15,939 bases of DNA from an uncultured Rubellimicrobium sp. (GCA_902805995.1 CADCUU010000190.1:1-15939), one strand, 5' to 3'; positions 1 through 8,024 are shown, numbered from the stretch's first letter. The notes: generated by a model from the letters alone, not told the origin. Translations and numbers: made by a program.

Positions 1-2
1 AC

Positions 3-758
3 TTCGCGTCGCGCGAGGCATGGTTCGGCCTCACCGACCGCGTCTTTGCCGCGCCCGGGACGGACGGGACGGCGGAGGGGGCCAATGCGCTGCCCAACGA
101 CGGGCAGGTGATCGGGGCGGTGAGCCGCGTGGCGACCGACAAGACGGTGGTGATGTGCGCGGCCGGGACAATGCCAGGAGCGCTCCAGATCCTCTGGCGC
201 TCGGCCCCGGGCGGCTACCACATGGAGTACGGCTACTCCTGCATGGGCTACGAGGTCGCGGGCGCCATGGGCATCAAGATGGCCGCGCCCGAACGCGATG
301 TCATCTGCTTCGTGGGCGACGGCTCCTACATGATGGCGAACTCCGAGCTCGCCACCGCCGTCATGATGCGCGTGCCCTTCACGGTCGTGCTCACCGACAA
401 CCGGGGCTACGGCTGCATCAACCGCCTCCAGCAGGCGTGCGGAGGGGCCGAGTTCAACAACATGTACAAGGACTCCCGGATCGAGGCGCAGCCCGAGATC
501 GACTTCGTGGCCCACGCGGCCTCCATGGGGGCGCACGCCGTGAAGGCCGGGAGCCTCGCCGAACTGGAAGCCGGGATCGTGGCCGCACGGGAGCGTCAGA
601 TCCCCACCGTGCTGGTCATCGACACCGAAGCCGTCACCGGCCCCGGCGTGGGCGGCGCCTGGTGGGACGTGGCCGTCCCCGAAGTGGGAACCACCGACAC
701 GCTCAAGGCCGCGCGCGAGCGGTACCAGCAAGGGATGGCACGCCAGAAGGTGAACTGA
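3..758 (+). CDS. iolD: 3D-(3,5/4)-trihydroxycyclohexane-1,2-dione hydrolase (IolD), C-terminal part
   Basis: This is the 3' end of a thiamine-diphosphate enzyme; its start lies left of the window and the frame is open from base 3. IolD opens the ring of trihydroxycyclohexanedione in cytosolic myo-inositol catabolism. The C-terminal TPP-binding domain is seen directly. The GDG of the diphosphate/Mg motif is encoded at 315-323 and its partner Asn at 399-401, within TDNRGYGCINRLQ. The segments GGYHMEYGYSCMGYEVAG and GDGSYMMANSEL are typical of IolD rather than of acetolactate synthase. About 251 residues are present, against roughly 610-640 in the family. The stop TGA is followed 14 bases later by a hairpin. 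No other iol gene lies downstream, so any iol operon extends leftward. Identification rests on recognised family motifs; another TPP enzyme of the same superfamily is the only real alternative. Confidence 0.93.
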   Translation, partial: FASREAWFGLTDRVFAAPGTDGTAEGANALPNDGQVIGAVSRVATDKTVVMCAAGTMPGALQILWRSAPGGYHMEYGYSCMGYEVAGAMGIKMAAPERDVICFVGDGSYMMANSELATAVMMRVPFTVVLTDNRGYGCINRLQQACGGAEFNNMYKDSRIEAQPEIDFVAHAASMGAHAVKAGSLAELEAGIVAARERQIPTVLVIDTEAVTGPGVGGAWWDVAVPEVGTTDTLKAARERYQQGMARQKVN

Positions 759-772
759 GCGAGAAGGGGGCA

Positions 773-795
773 GAGGAGATCGGCAGGATCTCCTC
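773..795 (+). terminator. Hairpin after iolD, candidate terminator
   Basis: There is a perfect 9-base inverted repeat, GAGGAGATC / GATCTCCTC, with a 5-base loop, starting 14 bases after the iolD stop. It sits where a transcript end would be expected. No T-run follows, so it would be an atypical intrinsic terminator or simply a 3'-end stabilising stem. Confidence 0.4.
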
Positions 796-1590
796 CGGAC
801 CACGAGGTGAGCGCGGCCCGTCCTGGGTCGCAGCGGCTCTGACCGTCACGAGTGAAGGCGTTATCTTCCGTTTTACGATAAGTCCGAGCGGTCCCCTCCC
901 GACGGGGCCCGCGTTGCTGCCTCTGTTCCGTAACTGCGAGAGCTGGACCGTTCGCCGGATGACGCCTTGAGGCGCTCGGGAGTCGGAGGGGAAGCTCGGG
1001 ACGTCAGTTGGTCAGGGCAGGGGCCTCCGGCGTGCGAAGGCTCCGATCCTGGACGGCTTAGATTGCGCTCTCACGAGTCAAGGCGATGCGCTCGGCCCGC
1101 ACGATCAGATGCGAAGCCGCTTCCTGGGGGGCCAATCTCCCGCGCGCTAATGCAAGAGAGGTCGAGCCAGCGGTGGATATGGGCAGCCCTGATGCCCAGT
1201 CGCCCATGAATTTGTATGGGTAAGCATGATGGCGCCCGCTTAACAGAGCGACCGCGCACCAGAACTGCACCATCCGGTCCAGGTGCACGGGCCAGTTAGA
1301 GCCACGACCCCTTGGGTCGTGCCCGCAATGCCGCTGATGCTCCTTGAGGCCGGCCCGCTGGCATCTGTCATCCTGTTTCCCAGAGGCTGACGTGCCTTCG
1401 ATGCGAACCGGGTGCTTCGAGCTGAAGGCCTGTCTCGCTTCGATGAATACGGTTCAATGTGATGTTGCGGCGCTCGGAGAGGTGCTTGGCGGCCGGTGGC
1501 CATGGTTGATCGGCTACGGCGTGCTGCGGCGTTCGGCACGGCTCCCGGCCCACCAGTCCTAGGCACTCAGTGGTGTCGTCCTGCTAGCCG
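796..1590. other. Long stretch without a supported gene
   Basis: About 800 bases between the iolD terminator hairpin and the metallophosphoesterase stop. Short open frames exist on both strands (for example 1240-1566 minus and 1344-1562 plus). None has a recognisable motif, a convincing ribosome binding site, or the codon pattern of its neighbours. Base composition looks slightly less GC-biased than in the flanking genes. The only clear structure is an 8-base perfect stem with a 3-base loop at 1303-1321. The stretch could be the remnant of decayed genes or of an old insertion, but I recognise no transposase fragment. Confidence 0.5.
1303..1321. repeat. Perfect 8-bp inverted repeat (hairpin) in non-coding stretch
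   Basis: CACGACCC and GGGTCGTG are separated by CTT, giving a tight GC-rich stem-loop. No T-run follows on either strand and there is no adjacent gene end. Its role is unknown; it could be a leftover terminator of a decayed gene or a structural element. Confidence 0.35.
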
Positions 1591-2070
1591 CTACGGCAGA
1601 ATCGTGCGGATCTCCGGACGGAGCCCTCCAGGGCCGACCAGGAGGGTCGCGGCCGTCACGGGGAGGCGGAAGCGGCGCGGCCCCGCGCTCCCCGGGTTGA
1701 GAAACAGGACGCTCCCGGACCTCTTGATCCCGGGGCGATGGGAGTGGCCCGAGATGACGACATCGACGACGCCCTCAAGGACGCCCGGGTCGAGCGCCTT
1801 GCGGTCGTGCAGGACATGGATCCGCAGCCCTGCGAGGTGGATCGTGGCGGTCTCCGGAAAGCGCGCCGCCCAGGATGCGGTGTCCACGTTGCCCCGGATG
1901 GCTGTCGTGGGCGCGATGGCTTCCAGAGCCTCGATGATCCCGCTGGCACCAATGTCGCCGGCATGAATAATGTGATCCGCGCCCCGCAGATGCTCCAGCG
2001 CTTCGGGCCGCAGGAGGCCGTGAGTGTCGGACAGAATGCCGATCCGAAGCTCGGCCCGCTCGTCAGCCAT
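1591..2070 (-). CDS. YfcE/MJ0936-type metallophosphoesterase
   Basis: A 159-residue protein with the full calcineurin-like phosphoesterase motif set of the small YfcE family: SDTHG (D15, H17), HAGDIG (D39), RGNVD (N61), VLHDR (H88) and SGHSH (H109, H111). These residues bind two divalent metals. Family members are cytosolic phosphodiesterases acting on artificial or cyclic phosphodiester substrates, and the natural substrate is usually unknown. Length is normal for the family (about 155-185). I chose the ATG at 2070 because AGGA lies about 6 bases upstream; a TTG at 2094 in the same frame would add 8 residues and is less likely. Its neighbour is a minus-strand amidohydrolase that ends 213 bases upstream. 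Nothing links the two functionally, and no operon is implied. Confidence 0.9.
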   Translation of the reverse strand: MADERAELRIGILSDTHGLLRPEALEHLRGADHIIHAGDIGASGIIEALEAIAPTTAIRGNVDTASWAARFPETATIHLAGLRIHVLHDRKALDPGVLEGVVDVVISGHSHRPGIKRSGSVLFLNPGSAGPRRFRLPVTAATLLVGPGGLRPEIRTILP

Positions 2071-2283
2071 GTCCCGTCCTGCTGCCGTTGCCAATGCTGC
2101 GCCAAAGGGTGGCCCCGGCCCCCTGCCGGAACAGGCGTGGGTGGCGGGTCCGTCGTTCTCTCACCTCAAGGGACTGTGCCCTCATGCCCCGGCCACAAGC
2201 AGTTTCTGGGCTAGCCCAGCGGGGTGTCGGCCTACGGATCGGCTTGCGGCAAGCGCCCGGTTCCGGGGCCCCGTCTTCGCGCA

Positions 2284-3936
2284 TCAGGCCCCCCGATGTG
2301 TGACCTTCCCGCCGCAGACGGTCAGGGTGACGGATAGTTGGTCGATCTCCTCGGGCGGGGTCGCCTCTATGTCACCGGACAGGAGCACGAGGTCCGCGAG
2401 CATCCCGGCCCGTAGGCGGCCGGTTCGATCCTCCGCATGGGAAGCCCAGGCCCCGGTCCGCGTATAGGCCGCGAGCGTGTCCATCAGGCCCACGCGCTCG
2501 TCGGGCAGGTCCTCGGTCCAGGGCTGCCGGCAGACCGCCGCCCTGATCCCGCGCAGCACCGCCACGTCCGATACGGGCCAGTCCGAGGCGAAGACCAGGG
2601 GCGCGTCGAGGCTTTTCCACCGATAGGCATCGGCCCAACGGTGGCGAGGGATCTGGCTCACGGTGGGCTCCAGCGGCAGGTCCATCGCCCCGGGCGGATG
2701 CGGCGGCTGGACCGAGGCGACGACGCCCAAGGCCCGCAGGCGCGGCACGTCGTCGGGATGGATAAGTTCGATATGCTCGATCCGGTGGCGGCTGTCGCGC
2801 GGGCCGTTGGCGGCGCGCGCGGCCTCGTAGCCGTCGAGGACGATGCGCACGGCCCCGTCCCCAATGGCGTGCACGGCGATCTGGAGGCCGCGACGGTCAG
2901 CCTCGACGGCGATCTTCGCAAACCGGGCGGCGTCGAACAGCGGCTCTCCACGCCAGCCGGGCCGGCCGGGATAGTCCTCGGTCAGGAGCGCGGTGCCGCT
3001 GTCGATCACCCCGTCCACGAACAGCTTGACGAAGCCCGAGGACAGCCAGTCGTCCTGCCAGTCCCGCGCCATGGCGCTGGCTTTGTCGAGCACGGACAGG
3101 TCCATCCAGGGCTTGAAGTGGAAGGCGACCTTGACGCGCACCGGCAGGCGGCCCTCGTCCCGTAGCTCCCGCAGGAGTTCCAGGGTGTAGAGATTGCCAT
3201 CCATGTTGACGGCGCTCGTGATTCCGTGGGCGGCGAGGTGCCGCAGCCCGGCGAGGAGCATCTCCCGGTCAGCGGCACGCTCCTCTGGGCTGGGCTGGAG
3301 ATCAGGCTCCCCGCCGGTGGCTAGGCCGAGGCTCGCGCGCTTCGTGCCCGCCATCTCCATGACCCGGTCGAAGGCGGGACGTTCGCGTAGTTCGCCCGTT
3401 GCAAGGCCGTCCGGGCCCATCACCACCTCCGACCCCGGGGGCGTGTCGCGGCCATGGAGGAGGCCCGCGGCCAGGAGGGCAGGGGTGTTGGCCCAGACGG
3501 TGTGGTGGTCGCCCGCCACCATCGCGAAGGGCCGGTCCGGCAGGAGGAGGTCGAGGTCCTGCCGCATCGTGGGGCGGCCGAAGATTCCGTAATCCGCCCC
3601 TTGCGCCACGAGCAGCCCGGTCCCGGGACGCTCCTCGGCATAGGCGCGAACGGCTTGCGCCACGGCCTCCTGGCCCATCACTTCGGTGAGCTGAAGGTGC
3701 CCCAGCTCGGCCCCGCCCTGGAACACATGGCAGTGATTCTCGAAGAAGCCCGGTAGCAGCATCGCTCCGCCTCCTTCGATCACTTCGGTCGCGGGTCCCC
3801 GATGTGCCTCGATCTCCGACGCCGTGCCTACCGCCAGGATGCGTCCGCCCGAGACGGCGATGGCCTCGGCCCGTGGGGCGGCCTCGTCCATCGTCAGGAT
3901 GCGGGCGTTGGTGACGATCAGGTCGGCAAGGGTCAT
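2284..3936 (-). CDS. YtcJ/NfdA-type amidohydrolase (amidohydrolase family 3)
   Basis: A 550-residue metal-dependent hydrolase. It has an N-terminal beta-sandwich segment (IVTNARILTMDEAAPRAEAI), the metal-binding HxH as ENHCH (H68, H70), a probable carboxylated lysine K304 in FVKLFVDGV, H356 in VHAIGDGA, H387 in RIEHIE, and the catalytic Asp D452 in FASDWPV. Length and order match the YtcJ family, which includes N-substituted formamide deformylase (NfdA). The substrate cannot be read from sequence; hydrolysis of an amide or related C-N bond is the safe statement. There is no signal peptide, so it is probably cytosolic. I use the ATG at 3936 because the protein then begins MTLADLIVTN, as expected for the family. 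An in-frame GTG at 3966 adds 10 residues, and neither start has a strong ribosome binding site. The gene stands alone between non-coding gaps of 213 and 144 bases. Confidence 0.9.
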   Translation of the reverse strand: MTLADLIVTNARILTMDEAAPRAEAIAVSGGRILAVGTASEIEAHRGPATEVIEGGGAMLLPGFFENHCHVFQGGAELGHLQLTEVMGQEAVAQAVRAYAEERPGTGLLVAQGADYGIFGRPTMRQDLDLLLPDRPFAMVAGDHHTVWANTPALLAAGLLHGRDTPPGSEVVMGPDGLATGELRERPAFDRVMEMAGTKRASLGLATGGEPDLQPSPEERAADREMLLAGLRHLAAHGITSAVNMDGNLYTLELLRELRDEGRLPVRVKVAFHFKPWMDLSVLDKASAMARDWQDDWLSSGFVKLFVDGVIDSGTALLTEDYPGRPGWRGEPLFDAARFAKIAVEADRRGLQIAVHAIGDGAVRIVLDGYEAARAANGPRDSRHRIEHIELIHPDDVPRLRALGVVASVQPPHPPGAMDLPLEPTVSQIPRHRWADAYRWKSLDAPLVFASDWPVSDVAVLRGIRAAVCRQPWTEDLPDERVGLMDTLAAYTRTGAWASHAEDRTGRLRAGMLADLVLLSGDIEATPPEEIDQLSVTLTVCGGKVTHRGA

Positions 3937-4080
3937 GAGGAGCGTACTCGTGTCGGGAAGGGGCACCCCCGAGCAGATCAGGGGCGGGCAGAGACCGCAA
4001 CCCGCCCCGTCCCTTGCAGTTCGCCCCCTGGCCCTTCCGGTCCGGGCATCCGCATGCCCCGCTCGCCCGTGGAGCAGGGC

Positions 4081-4824
4081 TCAGGCAGACAGCGCGCCCC
4101 GGTCGACCGCGCCCTCGGGCGTGCCGTTCTCGTCCATCCCACCAAGGACCTCGCGTCCGGCCACGTAGTTCCAGGCCTGATAGGCCAGCAGCGCCACCAG
4201 CCCCAGCGCCGGATGAATGAGGAGGAGGAGTTGCCCCGCGACCAGCGTGACCAGCAGCAGCGTGAGGAACACGGTCCCCTCCCGCTTGGAGATGATCTCC
4301 TGAAGGCTCCAGGCCTCCGACGGCTCCAGCCCCAGTGCCGCGCAGGAGCCGAGCCAGAAGACGTTCAGGACCGCCATGACCGTGACCGCGCCGATATAGG
4401 CCGTGAGCCCCAGCTTCATGACCGCCTCCAACTCTGACAGGGAGGTGAGATCGGCGGCAGTCCCGGGCGCGCAGGCCGCGAGCAGGCCCTGGCCCCCGGC
4501 GACGGCGAAGACCGGCAGCAGCATCGGCCGGACCACCCCGGCCATTTCGCCGACACCCCGCCATCCCCGCCCATCGGCCGCAAGAAGGTGGTTCGAGACC
4601 ATCGCCACCGGCAGCACCGCCAGCGCCACGAGGCCCGCCGCCAAGACGGTGCCGCCCAGACCAGGCACGACCCGGTGGATCGCCAGCCCGAGCACGCCCA
4701 GAACCAGGACTGCGATGCCCAGCGTCAGGAAGGCTATCGGGGCTGCGACGCACAGCGCGGCCGCTTGCCGGATCCAGCGCAGTGCCCAGCCCGTCCTGGG
4801 CCGGTGAGGTCCGAGCGTGGCCAT
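4081..4824 (-). CDS. Unrecognised multi-pass membrane protein
   Basis: A 247-residue hydrophobic protein that I do not recognise. Probable membrane segments lie around residues 22-48, 56-80, 99-118, 138-164, 184-204 and 205-222, giving five or six passes. The N-terminus is basic (RPRTGWALRWIRQ). A soluble loop around 119-137 (GTAADLTSLSELEAV) and an acidic tail (GGMDENGTPEGAVDRGAL) flank the membrane core. The start at 4824 is supported by AAGGAAAGGA 8 bases upstream. The frame stays open for another 59 codons, but that extension looks unlike a protein N-terminus. No transporter, kinase or enzyme motif is visible. The stop lies 144 bases upstream of the amidohydrolase start, on the same strand, so co-transcription is possible but unproven. 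Confidence 0.75.
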   Translation of the reverse strand: MATLGPHRPRTGWALRWIRQAAALCVAAPIAFLTLGIAVLVLGVLGLAIHRVVPGLGGTVLAAGLVALAVLPVAMVSNHLLAADGRGWRGVGEMAGVVRPMLLPVFAVAGGQGLLAACAPGTAADLTSLSELEAVMKLGLTAYIGAVTVMAVLNVFWLGSCAALGLEPSEAWSLQEIISKREGTVFLTLLLVTLVAGQLLLLIHPALGLVALLAYQAWNYVAGREVLGGMDENGTPEGAVDRGALSA

Positions 4825-5188
4825 CTGGGTGTTCCTTTCCTTGATCGCGGGGTGCGCGGCCGGGTGCCAGTCCATTGCGGCGGTTTCAGGAAACAATGAT
4901 GGCAGATTTGGATTCGTCGTTGCCTGTAACGGCGCCGTGACGTGGGCTAGGGCTGTCTTTCCGCACCGTTGCTGTGCTGACAGGGCTGCCGGGGGCTGCA
5001 TCGAGGCAGCGTTCCTTGCCCGCCATGCCCTTCGGCGGTGACAGGAGCTGGAGAGACGAAATCGGTGGTGGGGCTAGGTGCGGCCCGCCTACGCCATCGG
5101 TTTCCCGGATGCATTCAGAGCCAGAGAGAAATCGCCTCGCAAGCCTAGCCATTCCGGCAGACGGTGCCGGACACCGCTTCACCCCCCT
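4825..5188. other. Intergenic stretch upstream of the membrane protein
   Basis: These 364 bases carry the leader of the minus-strand membrane gene. It includes that gene's ribosome binding site and a small palindrome, GTTTC-AG-GAAAC, at 4883-4894, roughly 60-70 bases upstream of its start. A weak 5-base stem at 5162-5176 lies just past the end of the decayed gene that follows, on that gene's downstream side. No supported gene and no clear sigma-70 promoter were seen. Confidence 0.4.
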
Positions 5189-5845
5189 TCAGCCTGGGCC
5201 GTCCACTGCCGAACCGTAGATGAGGAAATTGCCCTGCTCTCGCAGGAGGGGGAACCCGGGGATCGCCACCTCGCCCTGCAGGACACGGACAAGGAGCGGA
5301 ACCTCGCCATCCCGGCCCTTTTCAGGGATGTGAAGTTCGGGATCTTCGCTGCACAGGAGGAGGTAGTCGACCTCCTGTGCCCGGAGCAGGCGGGCCGCCT
5401 CCTCGGGGTCCTGCGCAAGTTTCACCCGAAGCTGCGCCATCATCCCGGCCTCGTTCCGGTGGAACGGGGCGGACAGGACCTAATGGTCCGACCACAGCAG
5501 GATGTCGGAGCCGAGATTCGCCGTCGCCGCGACCCGCCCCGGCGGGACCGAGGACAGGCTCGCAAATTCCTCTCGGGAGAAGCAGTCGAAGACGCTCCTG
5601 CGTGTCGTGGCCGTTTCGCTCCCATTGTCGGTCAGCCAGGGCGCCGCGACCCCCAGGACCTGCGCCAGCGACTGGGGCGTGGACAGGAGGACCACCGCAA
5701 CGGCCGCCACAGAATAGAGCGCCCGCCCCGTTTCGCCGTAGCGTCGTCGAAGCTGGGCCGCGATGGAGGCCCAGACGGGAATGGACAGGATGACGAGGAA
5801 GTTGAGGTAGCGGATCTGGTGGGGTCGGACGGGTGTGCGGGCGTT
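5189..5845 (-). pseudogene. Decayed membrane protein gene, C-terminal remnant with in-frame TAG
   Basis: One frame on the minus strand reads as a continuous protein of about 218 codons apart from a single TAG at 5480-5482. The upstream part begins with a hydrophobic stretch (HQIRYLNFLVILSIPVWASI), then SVAAVAVVLL and VFDCFSREEFASL. It ends ANLGSDILLWSDH, then stop, and the same frame resumes VLSAPFHRNEAGMMAQL and EVDYLLLCSEDPEL to a natural TGA. The combination of CF..F..L, PPGRV.A..NLG, HRN..G and DY.LLC resembles the C-terminal soluble domain of large alphaproteobacterial multi-pass membrane proteins, often called hypothetical or glycosyltransferase-like. No start codon or earlier membrane segments remain; the frame is closed by TGA at 5846-5848. 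I infer a 5' deletion plus a later nonsense change. A sequencing error could explain the TAG but not the missing 5' part. Confidence 0.72.
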
Positions 5846-5914
5846 TCAAGAGATAGTGGTCCAGTCCAGGTCCAGCGCGTGATCCTGCGTCCTGCCGGGC
5901 TAGCTGCCCCCGAT

Positions 5915-5922
5915 CGGAAGGA
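5915..5922 (+). promoter_or_regulatory. Ribosome binding site of the MBL-fold gene
   Basis: GGAAGGAG lies 5 bases before the ATG at 5928 and fixes that start, which also gives the family-typical N-terminus. Confidence 0.6.
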
Positions 5923-5927
5923 GCATC

Positions 5928-6917
5928 ATGCGACGCAACGCCTACTACCAGGGACCGGTTACGGACCATTTCGACGGGGAGCGCTTTACCTCGCCCAACG
6001 AACTGCCTGTGCGTCCACCCAGCGCGCATCTCCGCTTCGTGGCGGGGCAGGTAGCCCGGTTCCGGTCCGCGCCGCCGCGCGCCATCCCGCAGGACCGACC
6101 GCCCGCGCGGGTGGACGGTCTTCGCATCAGTCCCATCGGGCACTCGAGCCTTCTCGTACAGGTGGCCGGGCTCAACATCCTGATCGACCCGGTCTTTGCC
6201 GAATGGCTAGGTCCATGGGCGGGGTCAGGCCCGCGCCGGGCGCACGAGCCGGGCGTGCGGTGGGAGGACCTTCCACCCATCGACGCGGTCCTCATCAGCC
6301 ACAATCACTGGGACCATCTTGACGGGCCGGGGATCGCCCGGCTGTGGCACAGGTTCCGGCCCAGGATCGTCACGCCGCTCGGGAACGACGCCGTGATCCG
6401 CCGCTACGATCCCGGGATCACGGTGGAGGCGCTGGACTGGGGCGAGGGGATGGCCTTGTCGGACCGGCTTTGGGTGCAGGTGGAGCCCGCCCATCACTGG
6501 TCTGGGCGGAGCCTGCTTGATCGGCGCATGGCGCTCTGGGGCTCGTTCGTCCTCAAGGACGCGAGCGGCGGCGTGCTCTATCACGTGGGCGACACGGCCT
6601 ACGGGGACGGGCGCATCTTCCAACGGATTCGCGAAGTTCACGGGGCGCCGGACGTGGCGCTGATTCCCATCGGAGCCTACGAGCCCCGCTGGTATGTGGG
6701 GGGCCAGCACGTCGATCCGGACGAGGCCGTGCGGATCATGCTCGACTGCGGGGCGAAGCAGGCCTTCGGCCACCACTGGGGGACGTTTCAGCTCACTTGG
6801 GAGGCGGTGGATGCGCCGCCTCGCGAGTTGGAGGCGGCCTTGGGACGGCATAAGCTGCCGCCCGAGCGGTTCCGGGCTCTCCGCCCCGGCGAGCCGGTCG
6901 AGAGCCCCTGGCCCTGA
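5928..6917 (+). CDS. MBL-fold metallohydrolase, NAPE-PLD/UlaG-like
   Basis: A 329-residue metallo-beta-lactamase-fold hydrolase. The zinc motif HNHWDH (H125, H127, D129, H130) is followed by H189/H190 in PAHHWSG, D222 in GDTAYGD and H282/H283 in FGHHWGTF, so both metal sites look intact. The N-terminal YYQGPVTDHFDGERF is the hallmark of the NAPE-PLD-like subgroup, which includes N-acylphosphatidylethanolamine phospholipase D and RomA-like bacterial proteins. The bacterial substrates are mostly unknown; phosphodiester or lactone hydrolysis is possible. No signal peptide is present. The ATG at 5928 has GGAAGGAG about 5 bases upstream. The gene stands alone on its strand and ends 4 bases from the end of the convergent DUF1127 gene. 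Confidence 0.9.
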   Translation: MRRNAYYQGPVTDHFDGERFTSPNELPVRPPSAHLRFVAGQVARFRSAPPRAIPQDRPPARVDGLRISPIGHSSLLVQVAGLNILIDPVFAEWLGPWAGSGPRRAHEPGVRWEDLPPIDAVLISHNHWDHLDGPGIARLWHRFRPRIVTPLGNDAVIRRYDPGITVEALDWGEGMALSDRLWVQVEPAHHWSGRSLLDRRMALWGSFVLKDASGGVLYHVGDTAYGDGRIFQRIREVHGAPDVALIPIGAYEPRWYVGGQHVDPDEAVRIMLDCGAKQAFGHHWGTFQLTWEAVDAPPRELEAALGRHKLPPERFRALRPGEPVESPWP

Positions 6918-6921
6918 GAAA

Positions 6922-7143
6922 TCAGGCGCCGTAAGCCGCCTGACGGGCCACTTCGCGCAGCGAGTAGCGGTCGATGCCCAAGTCGTCGCATTCGCGGTCG
7001 CTGAGGGTCGCGAGCTCGGCGAGGGTCGTGCGATACAGGCGGTAGCGGTCGAGCCGCTTGGTCAGGTCTTCGCGGATCCAGCGGATGTAGCGGGGGAGCG
7101 AGACGACTTCGACGGCGATCGGGGTGTCGGTCACGTAGGCCAT
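6922..7143 (-). CDS. DUF1127 (YjiS-like) small protein
   Basis: A 73-residue protein. A variable N-terminus (MAYVTDTPIAVEVVSLPRYI) precedes the DUF1127 core, with the arginine-rich helix and the signature LSDRECDDLGIDRYSLREVAR at about 48-68. In Rhodobacter and Agrobacterium, DUF1127 proteins of this size act in stress and nutrient responses, and one Rhodobacter member (CcaF1) binds RNA; that role is carried over by family only. The start is set by AAGGAGG 5 bases before the ATG at 7143, one of the strongest ribosome binding sites in the window, which suggests high translation. The open frame runs further upstream but looks non-coding there. It is convergent with the MBL-fold gene, with only 4 bases between stop codons. 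Confidence 0.92.
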   Translation of the reverse strand: MAYVTDTPIAVEVVSLPRYIRWIREDLTKRLDRYRLYRTTLAELATLSDRECDDLGIDRYSLREVARQAAYGA

Positions 7144-7148
7144 GTTTG

Positions 7149-7155
7149 CCTCCTT
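7149..7155 (-). promoter_or_regulatory. Strong ribosome binding site of the DUF1127 gene
   Basis: Read on the minus strand, AAGGAGG sits 5 bases before the ATG. It selects that start over in-frame codons further upstream. Confidence 0.65.
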
Positions 7156-7415
7156 CAGGCTTCCCGCCGCCGACGGACCGGCTTGCGGGGATGCGCCCGT
7201 ACGGCGCTCTCGAAAGGGGATGTGGGCCTTTTGCTGCAGTTGCACAATCCGGGGGATTGGCAAGCCCGCCATGCAGGAAACGCATGAGCAACGACTGCCT
7301 TAGGCGAGATCCGGGGCGGGGTTGCGCGAATCGTCGTGCGGTGGGGTGGGCGGTCCGTGATGGTCACTCCCGCCTCGGAAGGCTTAGCAGGCCGTGCTCC
7401 TTCCTGGGGCGCGCG

Positions 7416-8024
7416 TCACCCTGCGGAGCGAAGGAGCCGGTCCATCCGGGCCGCGACCCGGTCCAGATGCTGCTGCCGGCTCTCAGGCGTGGAGCTGTCC
7501 ATGCGGTAATGCGCGGCAAGGACGCTCCGATGCCGGGGACGGCATAGGAGGCCTAGGCCTCGCCGGATCGTCCGCTGGCCCGGAGCCCCCACGATGAGCG
7601 TCACCCACCAGCTCGCGCCGCAGGTGGTGAAGACGCCGAGTCGGTGGATGTGGCGCAGATTCGGGCGGATGCCGTCGTTCCGGGCGTCGGGCATCAGGAA
7701 GGCCACGTCGGGCAGCAGCACCCGGTCGAGCCAGCCTTTGAGCATCGCGGGGAGCCCGTACCACCAGGTCGGGTAGACGAAGATCAGCGTGTCGCACCAC
7801 AGGAGGTCGGCGCAGTGCCGGTCCACCGGCGCGCGGTTGGCGGGCGCGTCGAGGTAGCGCTCCAGCTCGGCGCCCGTGAGGACCGGGTCGAACCCTTCGG
7901 CGTAAAGGTCGGTGAGCCGCACCTCGGCCCCGGCGGCGGCGAGGCGGCGGAGGACCACGTCGCGGACGGCGGCGGTGAAGCTGCCCTCGCGCGGGTGGCA
8001 GTAGATGACGAGGGCGCGGGTCAC
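7416..8024 (-). CDS. NAD(P)H dehydrogenase (quinone)-like flavoprotein
   Basis: A 202-residue flavodoxin-fold oxidoreductase of the NQO1/MdaB/KefF group. The N-terminal ALVIYCHPREGSFTAAV is the flavin-phosphate loop. PTWWYGLPAMLKGWLDRVL (85-103) and TTCGAS (133-138) are the other conserved flavin and substrate elements. Family members reduce quinones or other electrophiles with NAD(P)H by two electrons in the cytosol. Length is normal for the group (about 190-270). The start codon is GTG at 8024, with AGAGGG a few bases upstream. It lies 63 bases after the FAH-family gene on the same strand, so the two may be co-transcribed, perhaps in aromatic or quinone metabolism; this is an inference from proximity. 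The exact substrate is unknown. Confidence 0.87.
   Translation of the reverse strand: MTRALVIYCHPREGSFTAAVRDVVLRRLAAAGAEVRLTDLYAEGFDPVLTGAELERYLDAPANRAPVDRHCADLLWCDTLIFVYPTWWYGLPAMLKGWLDRVLLPDVAFLMPDARNDGIRPNLRHIHRLGVFTTCGASWWVTLIVGAPGQRTIRRGLGLLCRPRHRSVLAAHYRMDSSTPESRQQHLDRVAARMDRLLRSAG

Noticed and set aside
20..970. 316-codon plus-strand open frame over the iolD end
   Set aside because: It is out of frame with the IolD protein, rich in Arg and Gly, and runs into non-coding sequence.
1058..1566. Short minus-strand open frames considered as transposase remnants
   Set aside because: I could not identify any catalytic motif, terminal inverted repeats or target-site duplication.
3302..4753. 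483-codon minus-strand open frame crossing the amidohydrolase and membrane protein genes
   Set aside because: It overlaps two better-supported genes in another frame on the same strand and is dominated by Gly, Arg and Ala.
5480..5482. TAG considered as a recoded or read-through codon
   Set aside because: No recoding element is visible and the gene also lacks its 5' end, so plain decay is simpler.
5078..6322. 414-codon plus-strand open frame across the decayed gene and the MBL gene start
   Set aside because: It is antisense to the coherent minus-strand remnant and out of frame with the MBL-fold protein; no motif was found.
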